A DNA stretch of 64,000 bases from Dermanyssus gallinae (GCA_003439945.1 QVRM01006137.1:1-64000), one strand, 5' to 3'; counted from the first letter of the stretch, positions 16,496 through 27,196 are shown. Translations and numbers: made by a program. The notes: generated by a model from the letters alone, not told the origin.

Positions 16496-18489
16496 CAGTT
16501 CCTGAGGCCATCCGCCCTATTCTTTTTGGGGGACGCCTCATCGCAATAAAAAAGCCGAGTGGGTCGCTTCGCCCAATCGTCATCTCCTCAGTTTTCCGCA
16601 GAATTGCGGCAAAGATCACAGTGAAACTAGGAGCAGATTTGGTGCGCGAGAAGCTTGGAGATCGCCAGCTTGGCCTCAATACGCCCAACGGCATCGAAGC
16701 CGCAGTCCACACTACAAGAGCTTTCGTCGCCAGCGCACCCAACAATTTCGTAGTCGCCAAACTCGATTTCAAGAACGCCTTTAACCAGATCCGTCGTGAC
16801 CACGTACTGAAGACAGTTCTAGTCGATTGGCCAGAGGCGGCCCCCCTGGTTGACCAAGCCTACAGATCCAGGTCGGAGCTTTCACTTGATGATAAGACGA
16901 TTTTCTCATGCAGCGGCGTACAGCAGGGAGACCCCCTTGGTCCGCCACTGTTTTGCTTAGCCATTAAGGAACTGGTCGACTCTATCCAGTCTCCCTTAAA
17001 CCTCTGGTACCTAGACGACGGCACTATTGGAGGAGAAGCACCTGTAGTACTAGCAGACATCAAGAGAGTTGCTGACTTCGGACTGAAGAGCGGGCTTGAG
17101 CTCAACTCCGAGAAGTGCGAGCTTATCTACAAAGGTCACCCTAACCTATCCGCCTTGGAGGCTCTTCTTCCCGGGTGCAAACTCGTCGAGGCAGCAGACA
17201 TGACGCTCCTGGGGTCCCCAGTGGGGTCTGCCGCCATTCGTCCCGAACTCGCAGGTAGGATAGAGAGCCTTCGCTCCCGTCTAACCCGGCTAAACCTGCT
17301 CAGTCCCCACAGCGCGTATCACCTATTGAAATCGTCCCTGGGCTCAGCAAGGATCGTCCATATCCTCCGCAGCACGGACGTCGGACCAAACCAAGATCTT
17401 CTTCGGGATTTGGACAAAAGCCTAAGGATCAGCCTTAGTGACCTTCTTAATCTTACTCTGGCCGACAACAACTGGGCTCAAGCTACTCTCCCCCTTAGAT
17501 TCGGAGGCCTGGGGATTCGTTCTACAGCAGACCTAGCAGCAAGCTGCCACGCTTCATCATTACACGCCTCAGAGAGCACTGTTCGGCACATCAGCCCACC
17601 CATGGCCCTGCAGGCTTTCCAGGACACTAAAGAAGTTGCGGATACGAAGTTCAAGAACCTCGCAGGCCTACTTCCGGAGACAAACAAACACCTGCAGAGA
17701 TCCTATGACGACCTCATCGTCTCCATGAAGTACCAGCGCTTGCTCTCTGACGCACTGACCACGGCAGACAAAGCCCGACTACGTGCGGTCGTCCAGAAAG
17801 GAGCTAGCAAATGGCTCCAAGCCATCCCCTCCTCAAACCTAGGCACTTTACTAGATCACGAAAGCTTTCGTCTGTGCATTGGTTTGAGGTTGGGGACAAG
17901 GCTAACCGAGGAACACCGGTGTCCCTGTGGAACACAGGTAGACATCTGGGGGACTCACGGGTTGTCCTGCAGTAGAAGCGAAGGACGCCAAAGCCGTCAT
18001 AGCGAGGTTAATGAGATTACAGCCAGGGCTTTCAGATCCGCTCTAATACCGTGCATCCGAGAGCCCGCCGGCCTCCTGAGAAGCGATGGAAAGAGACCAG
18101 ACGGTCTCACCCTTATCCCCTTTGAAAGGGGAAAGGCGCTTGTTTGGGATGCGACTATCACCGACACGCTCGCCCCGTCGAACCTGGAGGCCAGTGCATC
18201 TTCCGCTGGCTCCGCAGCACGCAAGGCTGAGCGTCTAAAGACCAATAAATATGCCCAGCTTGCCAACGAGTTCATTTTCGTGCCGCTAGTATTCGAGACA
18301 CTCGGGGGGCCCGGCCCTGAGGCATGGTCGCTTTTACAGAAGATTGGCAAACAAATTGAACTGGCGACAGGGGAAAAAAGAGCACTTGAGTTTCTACTTC
18401 AGCGACTATCGCTGGCAGTTCAACGCGGCAATGCGGCAGCAATAATGGGCACAATGAGGGGCTGCCTCGAGGATAAGCTCGACTGGTAG
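16492..18489 (+). CDS. Non-LTR retrotransposon protein: reverse transcriptase plus restriction-like endonuclease (5' truncated)
   Basis: The open frame is uninterrupted for about 665 codons to TAG. The usual start would be upstream and is missing; 16621 is only an internal GTG. Counting residues from 16621, the RT blocks are: RLIAIKKPSGSLRPI just before residue 1, KLDFKNAF (catalytic Asp 49), GVQQGDPLGPP (99-109), YLDD (130-133; YADD is commoner), and LRFGGLGIR (292-300) in the thumb. A CCHC knuckle follows (Cys434, Cys436, His446, Cys450), then the RH motif (459-460) and a nuclease core with RPDG (492-495) and VWDATI (Asp510). This order is that of R2/R4/NeSL-type elements with a C-terminal PD-(D/E)XK endonuclease, which cut target DNA and prime reverse transcription from it. 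The absence of stops or frameshifts suggests a recent insertion. The exact clade is uncertain. Confidence 0.93.
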
Positions 18490-18554
18490 CGCTCCCCACA
18501 AGCCCTAGTGTTGATAGTTAATTACATCTCGCTGTAACACTTAAATGTCATTTT

Positions 18555-18560
18555 AATAAA
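18555..18560 (+). promoter_or_regulatory. AATAAA polyadenylation-type signal of the retrotransposon
   Basis: AATAAA lies 17 bases before the 12-base A tail, the normal spacing for a polyadenylated transcript. It supports the idea that the RNA of this element was polyadenylated before reverse transcription. Confidence 0.7.
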
Positions 18561-18580
18561 TGAAAACAATCGACTGCAAA

Positions 18581-18589
<9 letters not shown>

Positions 18590-18630
<41 letters not shown>
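18590..18630. repeat. (TA)n array at the 3' edge of the retrotransposon
   Basis: About 40 bp of pure TA directly after the A tail, ending at AACACTAGGG. Together with the array at 16377-16491 it brackets the inserted element. Confidence 0.9.
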
Positions 18631-18632
<2 letters not shown>

Positions 18633-19344
18633 CACTAGGGCTATCTTTAGCTATATTAATGTTCATTGTTCCTCGAATCTATATCAACTGTAGCCATGCA
18701 TTTTCTGATGGAAACATTTAGATTATGCACTAGAAATAGAGCAAATGTCGTTACAATAACGTCATACGACGGGAAGGTCGCTTGATCATATATCCGTAAT
18801 AAACTCACAGGCAGTACGGCTAACAGATCGAATCAAATGGTTGCGCTCCTTTCCTCCTTAACGAGAAAAACGTGCTGCATTGTCGATGTGTATCTTATCT
18901 AGAAATAGCAATTTAAAGTAGGTTCCTTGCAGTAGAATTTGCTTATGCGACCAATTTTATTATAGCGATATAACTGCATATCGAAAAAGGGCTCGTATAA
19001 GTTCCAAAACAAGCTTTTCTTTCTCTTCCTCTGACTTTTATAGTTTTCTCTCTCTCTCACGGAAAACATGCTTAGAGTTGTACCTGGCTGTATCTCGAGT
19101 GCCAGCTGAGTTGAACCCAGCCGCACCTCGATGCGGGGAGGAGTTAATTAATCAACATTGAACCTAACTAATGAAAATGCATTACCTCTAATACTCATTT
19201 TAGCCGATCTGCTACTTTGTTTGAACAACTGAAGATTAACTATGTAATCCTTTATATAAACGCAAGTGGATATGAAGGCTAATTAATTATAATTTCAGAT
19301 GCATGAACCTAGTGTACCCAGGAACACGTTCTGGGATACGAAAT

Positions 19345-19397
<53 letters not shown>

Positions 19398-19453
19398 ATC
19401 GATGCAGATTCTAGGTAAGATATAGGTAGTTATCTTTAGGTGTTTCGATTCAC

Positions 19454-19551
19454 CTGTTTCAGACGAATAACATCATCAATACGCATAATCTTGAGAGCGT
19501 AGTAATTGCTGTCGGCTCTGCAGAGACATACGCGGCCAAACGTTCCCGTTC
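19454..19551 (-). CDS. PKA-C3/PRKX-type kinase, exon with glycine loop and ATP lysine
   Basis: This 98-base exon starts after acceptor TTTCTCTAG and ends at donor CAG|GTGAAT. The first two bases complete a Gly codon, then 32 codons follow: TGTFGRV (glycine-rich loop, GxGxFGxV with the preceding Gly), YYALK (beta-3 lysine that holds ATP phosphates) and DDVIRLKQ. VIRLKQ is a signature of PRKX/PKA-C3; PKA-alpha has VVKLKQ. It joins in phase 0 to the exon at 13107-13168. The preceding exon must end in phase 1 with G of a Gly codon; I could not find it in 19552-64000, so the N-terminus is missing from this annotation. Confidence 0.92.
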
Positions 19552-19625
19552 CTAGAGAAAGCAAACAAATATGACGGCTGTTAGTCGCTTACTAAATTTG
19601 CAAGATTAGTCAGTAGCTCTATATA

Positions 19626-19716
<91 letters not shown>

Positions 19717-19913
19717 CGTTAAATAGGGAGGCGTGCGTATACGAATTAAATGTCAGTTATAATGTTGTGCTATAGCTGGGCCTATACGCCAATTGTTTGC
19801 CTATAGGCTGGACTCGTTGGCATTATCATGTTCTATAGCGTTTTGGATCCTAACCTCTAACGACCTACATGATACCATGCAAAGCAAAGCGAGAATTTTG
19901 GTAGGGTCGTTGT

Positions 19914-19951
<38 letters not shown>

Positions 19952-21258
19952 TTTTGACACATTTAGTAACAGCCTACAGACAGTTAGAACATGTTGTCAT
20001 CATTAGCACCACAATAATCAACAACAACATCCGAACCAGCATCAGCATTATTAGGAAAACTTCGTCGCGTAACCGCGGTAGGATCTGAAATTGTCGGCAC
20101 TGTAGTGAGCTTCTGCAGTGTTTTAAATTGCAGATTTGGCTACAGAAAAAAAACACCTACATACAATAACAACTCCAACAGTAACAACTATACCAACAAA
20201 ATAATTCATCAGACAATCACGAGCAGATGACGCTGGCACCCGGATGCGCTCTCCGTTCACAAATTCTATTCTGTGTTAGAGGCGCAGGGGTTTATAGAGC
20301 GTCATCAATGGGTTTAAGCATCAAGGAGTTTAATTCTCAGACAGGCGGGCCAAGTCGAAGTTATTCTAGGGTGAATCAAGCTGTTCCAGTTAGAGCCCAC
20401 TCACCGAGAACGGTGTCGGCTGGCCGGCGAGTCTGCATGGAACCCCCGGTTGCAGCTTCTATGCTTTTTGATGGCCAAACATGAAAGAAACGGGCGGACT
20501 TCGGACCAGCCAGGAAGACGAAACGAAATTTCAAGGAGAGAAATTAAATGTTTCTAAACGATGGAATCGCACGCTACGGAAAGCAGACATGACACCACCC
20601 CAAGCAAGTGCGGCGGCAAAAAAGCAATGTTACGTCGCTCACGTAACATTTCCAGGTACAGCCCTGTGTAGCAAAATTCACTTAGGCGAAACGTGGTGGG
20701 TGAGTAGTTTAGTATATAGCGCATATCGAAAGACGTTGGGGGCTAGCGCAGAGCACCCAAAGTGGCTGAGCTGTTTGCCTTGTGTAGGCCAGGATTAATA
20801 CGGACTCCTTACCCACTTACCCACCGGTACAACCCACCCACAGCTTCGGTCAATGGATCTTCGCGCTATTCTTCTATCTGTCTTTGTGCCTGCGTTTCCT
20901 TCTGTCCTGCATGACATGCTTGACACAGTCCAACAGAGAGAAACTCAACGTACACCAGGAAGTGGAATGGAAACTACTCCTAGGAAGTTCGGGCTTTAGG
21001 TCGACAACTTGCTCGACCCGGAATCGTTGTCAGTGCAGGCCTGTACGAACCAACGAACGCATGGATGATGAATCAACAAATAAAGTACTGTGTGTATGTG
21101 TATGTGGCCGTGTGGGTGGGGGGGTGAGAGCTGATGAATGCTAACCAAAGCAAGTGCTGCTGGTCTCATACTAACTACTAGCAGAGTGTAGTTATCGGAG
21201 TGAGTCGCAATCAACGTCGGTTTGCCGACGGACAGTTGACCCAGCCTCAATTGTGCTG

Positions 21259-21314
<56 letters not shown>
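19552..21314. other. No gene seen; probable upstream intron of the kinase gene
   Basis: AT arrays lie at 19629-19711 and 19917-19948. The repeat-poor part at 20.2-20.8 kb has two modest plus-strand frames that meet near 20481, but neither shows a domain, and I do not call them. I searched for a minus-strand exon ending in phase 1 that would precede the glycine loop and found none. Confidence 0.5.
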
Positions 21315-21316
<2 letters not shown>

Positions 21317-21744
21317 GGTCTCCCAGAATTCGTCCAACAAACTTTAGGGTCTAGTACAACTCGGCAAACAAATGTTTTTTGTTTCAATGGAAAAAGGGGC
21401 GGAAATATATTTATATGGAAAAGCAAAATTACCAAATAGTGGTTGTATCAAGCTTTTTAACCTGACATATCTTTGCCAACTCTGCAATTGCGAGAGCCAC
21501 AGTCATCCTATCGACAATTGCATCTGGCAAATTGCATTCTACGTTAGATCAAAGCAGAACAAATGTTATTATATTGAAGGTAGTTCTTAAGAAATGAAAT
21601 TCTCTGCAATTCTTAGAGTTTGGCTTTTACACTCAATTAGCCATTAGTTAGAAGACATCTCCGTTCCTTTGTTCTATTGGAGAAGTGATTTCTTTGCCGA
21701 GTTGTACTAGATCCCAAAGCTTGTTGAACGAACTGGGAGACCCT
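21315..21744. mobile_element. MITE of Tc1/mariner type, copy 1 (430 bp)
   Basis: The left end AGGGTCTCCCAGAATTCGTC is matched by the right end read in reverse complement (AGGGTCTCCCAGTTCGTTC). The similarity of the two ends continues for more than 50 bases (AACAAACTTT, TCTAGTACAACTCGGCAAA). AT arrays abut both ends (21259-21313 and 21745-21762), as expected for an element that inserts at TA. A second copy with related ends and interior is at 54779-55121, and part of the left interior recurs in reverse at about 48620-48785. No transposase is encoded. A short frame inside (21372-21590) has no recognisable domain. Confidence 0.85.
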
Positions 21745-21818
21745 ATATATATATATATATATAGGAAGGCGAGCACTGCCGAGTGTGCAAACGTATTGTA
21801 AATGATTAATATATCATC

Positions 21819-21870
<52 letters not shown>

Positions 21871-22930
21871 ATCTTCACGAGGACGATGGTGTCTTCCGAC
21901 GGCAGTTGTTGACGTTGTTTTTGTTGTGGTTGTTTTTGTTTCTTGGCAATGTTTTTATTGTTGTGGTTGTTGTTGGTGGTGGTGGTTGTGGTGGTGCGAT
22001 TTGTTTGGCTCTCGGCCTGTTTGTTGCACGTCGAGAGATAGGTGCGCCGTTTCACTCGGCGGGCGCTGGTTGTTTCTTTGATGAGATGAGGGCCTGCGTA
22101 CTAAATCGGGGCCAAGAACCTCGCCTACACCTCGCCGACGACGGACACTGCTTGTGCAGAGCATTGAGTAGAGCGAAGCGAACGAGCGATCGTGTGAACG
22201 CGTTGGTGACTGTGTGTGTGCACAGCTGACGCCGTGTGGTGGTGGCGCTGGCAAATGATTGGATGAAGAAATCCCCAGCCTACCGCCATGACGACGATCG
22301 GCATCGCCATCGCCATCATCATTGCCATGACCTACCTAGCCAACCAGCAGGAAAGGAAAGGGGTCACGCTCAGGTAGAGTTGCAAAGCGGTAGAACCCTG
22401 TCTAGTAGAGTAGTCCTGCTCGCTCTGGCTCTGGCCAGGTCTTCGTCGTTGTCGACGCTGTCGTCATCGTCGTAGCAGGACTGTCAGGACCGTCAAAGGA
22501 CGGACGATGATAACAACAACAAGAGCAACAAGAAAAACAGTAGCAACAATAGCAACAACAACAGCAGCAATAACAACAAAAGCAAGAAAAACAACAACAA
22601 CAACAACAACAACAACAGAAACAAGAAAAACAGCAACAACAACAACAGCAACAAGAAAAACAGCAACAACAACAACAACAACAGCAACAACAACAGCAAC
22701 AACAACGAGGGCACCCGTCGTCGACGATGGCGGCGACGATAACAGTAACCGAAAGCTTCTCGACTTCAAAGCGCCTCACAGTCAAAACCGCTAACGGCGG
22801 CGACCGGTGTTACGTCGGCGTGATGACGCACATCGAGCCGACGACGCGACGAGTGATACATGAGCACCATGGCACCAAAGAGTGCCAAAAATCTTGCACG
22901 GCTACACCGTGTCAACATGAAACGTGTATC

Positions 22931-22963
<33 letters not shown>

Positions 22964-23036
22964 CGATAAACGCTTCGAAACATAGAAGCGCGCGCACACT
23001 TATTTGTGTAAGCCTCGCACGTCTGCGTGCAATGCT

Positions 23037-23075
<39 letters not shown>

Positions 23076-23251
23076 GCGTATTTATATAAATAAATTATAT
23101 ATATATAGCCATAACAAAAAAAAACACACGAGTGTACATGACAGACAAGTTGCCAGCTGCTCCAGGCTACAGTCGGTATACTGTAGAAAGAAGAATATAC
23201 TTTTTAACGCATTTATATACGCGACTTTATTATTTACATTTGTTTACAAAC
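21745..23251. other. Simple-repeat-rich stretch, no gene seen
   Basis: This contains AT arrays at 21745-21762, 21821-21866, about 22929-22955 and 23038-23074, a TTG/TGG tract at about 21915-21998, and the CAA/CAG tract listed separately. Frames of pure Val, Leu, Thr or Cys arise from the triplet repeats. Confidence 0.7.
22510..22708. repeat. (CAA)n with CAG and AAAAAC interruptions, about 200 bp
   Basis: Runs of CAACAACAA are broken at fairly regular spacing by AGCAAGAAAAACAGCAA. That phrase recurs several times, so there is a higher-order unit of about 30 bp within the triplet array. Confidence 0.9.
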
Positions 23252-23375
23252 AAATTGAGGCTGACGGCATTTGTAGCGTACTCAGTTCTTGAACCAAATT
23301 GAGGCTGATGGCGCATTTGTAGCGCACTCAGTTGTTTAAACGGCATTGAGGCTGATGGCATTTGTAGCGATCTGC
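23252..23375. repeat. Three tandem copies of a 44-48 bp unit
   Basis: The units start at 23252, 23296 and 23344. Each has ATTGAGGCTGAYGGC, then CATTTGTAGCG, and the first two have ACTCAGTT. Copies differ by point changes and a 4-base length change. They are contiguous, with no unique spacers, so this is a short minisatellite and not a CRISPR array. Confidence 0.9.
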
Positions 23376-24279
23376 CTAGATTAATCTAGCGACCTAGCCT
23401 GCGTGTTGAGATGTGTCACTACTCAGACTCAGGTTGAAGTAGGTACGTTTGGTTTCCGTCCTATTGTACGCCCGTCCCGTCGTGTTCGGCTTTGCACGTT
23501 GAGACGACAGACATCGCCGCAAAGACAGTCCTCACTGCGGGGTCTGTAATTGTATTATATTGTTGTTGTTTTTGTTGTTGTTTTCGTTATCGCTGTTGTT
23601 GTTGTTGTTTTCGCTATCGTTGTTGTTGTTGTTGTCGTCATTGTTACCGCCACCAATGTCTTCCTGCTAGAATGAAATAACTGTACAAATGGCAACGGAT
23701 GCCCAGAACCTCTTACAGAACCTGCTTTCCTGGCGCCGACGTTTAGTGTCGTGTCACGTTTCTTCGCTACGTGCCGCGGCCGTGAATGGGTCAGCGGTTC
23801 AAAGCCGGCGGGACAGCGAGAGAACCGACAGGTTAGCAAAGGTCTGCAGATCAGCCAGACTTTTAGCGTCGCTGTTGTTGTCGTTGTTGTTGGCGTTGTT
23901 GTTATTGTGTTGCTGTTGTTGTTGTTGTTGTTGTTGTTGCTGTTGTTGACGCTGCGACCCCCCCCCTGCGACGATTCTTCGGGTTGTCCTCGTCACCGAG
24001 TGACCCCTTGCCTCCCTCCGCCCGCCCCCGCACAATTAAAGCAACAGCTCCGCGCCCGGCAAAAAACTACACAGATACAATTGATTAAGTTTGCTCCGAC
24101 AAACACACAGAATCCTTATAATAGTGCTTAATTTACTGGTCTTCTTCGCCAAGACATGGTTAACGTGACGTCTGTCTGTATACGTGTGTGCTTTTGTGCT
24201 CCAGTGCGTGACACTTTACAATGCACGAATAGGTTTGCATATATATATATATGTATATATATATATTTACATATATATT

Positions 24280-24316
<37 letters not shown>

Positions 24317-24486
24317 CATATATATATATATATACACAAATTTCACATACAGTATTTGCACATACCTATATATCTTCTTGTATATACGTACGTACGCATG
24401 CATTACGTAATCGTGTTACGATCTTGTTGGCGCTAGTTACCAGCGAGGCACTTAGCCAGCCTAGCCACGCGCGCGCTCTCTCTCTC

Positions 24487-24566
<80 letters not shown>

Positions 24567-25267
24567 TTAAGTAGATTCGAGCGAAGATGTACAAGATCTC
24601 CGTAGCAGGCATAGCACGCTAGCTAGCTCTACGCCGACCAACACTGACCAATCACCAGCTGCCGGATCGATACGGCAACCGATGTTGGCGGCTTGTTAGT
24701 GGTGGTGGCGGCGGCCTGCCCGGAGGATCGTGGCCACTGTTGTTGGCATCTCACCGCACGGCGGGCATGCTCTACAAAATTGCGATCGGCTTGCTTCAGA
24801 GTGCAACGACGGCAGGCAGAGCCCCGGACTCGTAAACCGGCCTAAAGCCGGCGCCTGAACGTCGAACGGGCTATGGCATTTCACGACGCCGATTCACCGA
24901 TACCCGACTGCTACTGCTCCACTCTAATCAGCCACAGGAGAGTGTCTACGGTCATCTATCTCGCTCTCTACCTATCTCTATGGGCGGCAGACGGTATCCA
25001 ACGCGGTGGTGTGAGGTAGCCTGGCCTATTTAGATGGTTTTACATCAGCACCACGGCAATGCGTACAAGAAGGAGAACTACACTCAGTGGTCGAACAGTC
25101 GGAGACTTTTGCCTGTGATAATACACGCTTACCTATGTTTACTTTATTTTTAATTCAAAACACATTTTACTGGCGGTCTAATATAGCCGGCATTACAATA
25201 TAACAGCATTTTGGCATAGAGAGAGTCGTTGTCCATCGCATTCATACATACTTAAATAACAGCGGTC
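23376..25267. other. No gene seen; triplet and AT repeats
   Basis: TTG tracts lie at about 23557-23640 and 23874-23950. AT arrays lie at about 24237-24330 and 24491-24560. A G+C-richer part at 24.6-24.9 kb has no supported frame. Confidence 0.65.
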
Positions 25268-25273
25268 TTTATT
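25268..25273 (-). promoter_or_regulatory. AATAAA signal directly after a stop codon (minus strand)
   Basis: Reading the minus strand, the stop TAA of the frame ending at 25274 is followed immediately by AATAAA. This would place a cleavage site around 25240-25255 and give a very short 3' UTR. Confidence 0.45.
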
Positions 25274-25708
25274 TTACGCGTGCCCCGAAACGAACCGATC
25301 AGCTTTCGGATAGAATTTCTGTTCCATTAGGTTGAAGGCGAAATACAGCGCCCGGAGTAGGTAAGTAAAGAGCCAATGGACGGGAATGAGCAAGTGAATG
25401 TATGTTTGTGCGATAGACCCCATTAGGCTCAAAAGAAAGGTCTCACTTGGGCCTGAAGCGTACGTACCTAAATAGGCCTGAAGTGGCACAGCGTCCTTAC
25501 GTTCCCCCGGGACTGGGGCCCAGGATTTCGTTTGACCTTGGCCTTGACCGCTAAGGAGCACGTTGTTTTCGACAGTGTCTGTTTCGTACCCCGTGAACAC
25601 GGTGCAGAGCGGGGGAAGATGACAAAGACACAACGGCAAATCTCTAGGTAATGAGAGCCCACTCTCGATGTTTCCTTCGGCCGTAGGAACAACAGTAGCA
25701 GGCGCAGT
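25274..25708 (-). CDS. Possible terminal exon of an unrecognised protein
   Basis: After the acceptor-like TATTGCCCTAG on the minus strand, 144 codons stay open to TAA, and AATAAA follows at once. The peptide has a Ser/Pro-rich first half, a stretch VPGERKDAVPLQAYL (residues 66-80), a long hydrophobic segment (about 90-127, with FLLSLMGSIAQ and HWLFTYLLRALYF) and a basic end KFYPKADRFVSGHA. The hydrophobic part could form one or two membrane segments. Codons look ordinary and no simple repeat is present. I do not recognise the family, and no upstream exon has been matched to it. It may equally be a chance frame. Confidence 0.35.
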   Translation of the reverse strand, partial: TAPATVVPTAEGNIESGLSLPRDLPLCLCHLPPLCTVFTGYETDTVENNVLLSGQGQGQTKSWAPVPGERKDAVPLQAYLGTYASGPSETFLLSLMGSIAQTYIHLLIPVHWLFTYLLRALYFAFNLMEQKFYPKADRFVSGHA

Positions 25709-26400
25709 CTAGGGCAATACCAGGGATTTCGACAATGTTCGGATATTCGTCGCATCGCTGTTGACCTTATTGCGTTCAGTATTAGTACTAATGCGTCTCT
25801 GTTCTAAGTAAGTTAGCTTACTTATACATAATTGGATATGGGTTGGCAAAATCTGTCGAAATCGCAAAATCCATGGCTTCGTCGACTGTGATTGACATAC
25901 ATCGTTCGGTAGGAATTGGTTCGCTAAAGGACAAACTACAGCCAAAGAAGACGGCCCTTGTTGAAAACACACAACAATTGCCACAAACCGCTGAATAGAG
26001 TAGAGCTCAATAACCAACAAGACATTTTGGCGACAATGCAATACCAAACGCAATAACTGTAAATGAGCGCAGTAGAAAACTGCGTTTGCAATTGCTTCCT
26101 AATGAAAGCGCTTGATAGCAATAGATCGCTTACAACACGGATGGTATCATGAAGCATACCCACAAGTATATATCTATATATATATATATATATATATACA
26201 AGTATATATTTTTTTTTATATATATGTACACATATCTATATATATATATATATATCTATTAATATACCAAAAAGTTTTTTTTAAAGATTTTTCGTAAGGC
26301 AATTGCCCGTGTACGGATTTTTCATGTCATGGCTAAGTTTTACTCCACTCCGGCATTTACCTTGTCTAAATTGGAAACCATGCAAACCAATTTAAGAGTG

Positions 26401-26475
26401 GCCGGTCTGGGTCTCGAACCCGGTCCTCCCGAATGCAAGGCAAAGGCTTTGCCACTAAGCCACCTTGCTCGGTCT
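26401..26475 (-). mobile_element. tRNA-Ala-like SINE head
   Basis: On the minus strand there is a box A-like TGGCTTAGTGGCAAAGC, a loop CTTGCAT with TGC in the anticodon place, and box B GGGTTCGAGACC. The overall pattern resembles tRNA-Ala(UGC). The ends do not pair as an acceptor stem, so a functional tRNA is unlikely. The downstream body on the minus strand (to about 26.27 kb) ends near an AT array at 26166-26260. No second copy is seen here. Confidence 0.6.
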
Positions 26476-27030
26476 AGCGCTGTCCATCTACCTACTCCTG
26501 TTTGTAGTCGAGCAGCGTCGAGGCTGCGTGCTGATCTTTATCTCGATTTTGTCTTGCACCTTCTTGCACCTGTCAGCTATTTTCTCTCTATCATTAATTT
26601 ACTTTCACTGTTTGTCTGGGTGCCTTTTGTTGATTTGCAAGCGTGATTCTGCTTAACCATGCGCTCGATCCGCTGGCGAAAGCTGGGCTGTCTGCTGCTG
26701 CCGCCGCAGCCGGGGTCGTCTCTAGACTCTAGTCCGAGAGTTGAGTCGCAGTCACTCATTTCGTTGTCCGATGTGTCTAATCATAACGACGACGATGATG
26801 ATGACGACGACGACGACGATGACGATAGTAACAATCTTAAATCAAACGGGACGTGGTGTGTGGCCGTCTGTGTGAGACTCGCAGCCGCGGAACTATACAA
26901 AGACGTTCTCTGAGTAAATGTCATCATCACAGCAGTGGCATGGCCACCATGCTTGTTTGTTGCAATCTCCAGCCTTAAAGTTCCGTTTAAGGACAGTAGT
27001 GAATGACGCAGTAATAGCAGCCGTGGTGGG

Positions 27031-27070
27031 AGTAATAATAATAATAATAATAATAACAATAACAATAATA

Positions 27071-27117
<47 letters not shown>

Positions 27118-27120
27118 TAA

Positions 27121-27170
<50 letters not shown>

Positions 27171-27196
27171 GAAGAAGAAGAAGAAGAAGAAGAAAG
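27031..27196. repeat. (AAT)n array passing into (AAG)n
   Basis: About 140 bp of TAA/AAT triplets with few changes, directly followed by GAAGAAGAAG. The abrupt change of unit suggests repeat mutation within one array. Confidence 0.93.

Larger units (their letters stand above)
16492..18589 (+). mobile_element. RLE-class non-LTR retrotransposon, 5'-truncated, with poly(A) tail
   Basis: The element comprises the coding region, a short 3' UTR (18490-18577) and a 12-base A tail (18578-18589), then (TA)n. The 5' end is cut within the reverse transcriptase domain, as is usual when reverse transcription stops early. (TA)n lies on both sides, so the simplest reading is insertion into a pre-existing (TA)n array. 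It lies in the antisense direction inside the kinase intron, so it need not disturb splicing. Confidence 0.88.
18501..18642. repeat. 12-bp inverted repeat around the element's 3' end
   Basis: AGCCCTAGTGTT (18501-18512, start of the 3' UTR) is repeated exactly in reverse complement as AACACTAGGGCT (18631-18642), directly after the downstream (TA)n. The loop holds the rest of the 3' UTR, the A tail and the AT array. Confidence 0.85.
13169..19453 (-). other. Kinase intron, 6.3 kb, hosting an antisense retrotransposon
   Basis: This intron separates the glycine-loop exon from the helix C exon. It contains CT-rich sequence and an AT array near 14030-14114, a TTG/TCG run at about 14462-14552, a perfect hairpin at 15535-15565, and a non-LTR retrotransposon on the opposite strand at 16492-18589 bracketed by AT arrays (about 16377-16491 and 18590-18630). 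Another AT array lies at about 19349-19391. The 14.6-16.3 kb part has no recognisable gene. Confidence 0.8.

Noticed and set aside
16362..16772. Minus-strand frame overlapping the retrotransposon start
   Set aside because: Shadow of the reverse transcriptase coding strand extended through an AT array.
20227..20798. Two adjoining plus-strand frames with overlapping stop and start
   Set aside because: Bacterial-style coupling means nothing here, and neither peptide has a domain or splice support.
22402..22785. Frames of Cys, Val, Leu or Thr runs at CAA/TTG tracts (also near 27 kb, 29 kb, 43.7 kb)
   Set aside because: Products of triplet microsatellites. No splice, start or domain support.
23252..23375. 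CRISPR-like repeat spacing
   Set aside because: Units are contiguous and diverged, with no unique spacers, and the genome is eukaryotic.
25468..25755. RNPGP in an alternate frame, reminiscent of a 2A-like or retrotransposon N-terminal motif
   Set aside because: A three- to five-residue match in a frame that stops soon after. The overlapping frame is longer and ends at AATAAA, and no endonuclease domain follows.
26401..26475. Functional tRNA-Ala gene
   Set aside because: The two ends do not form an acceptor stem, so a SINE head is more likely.
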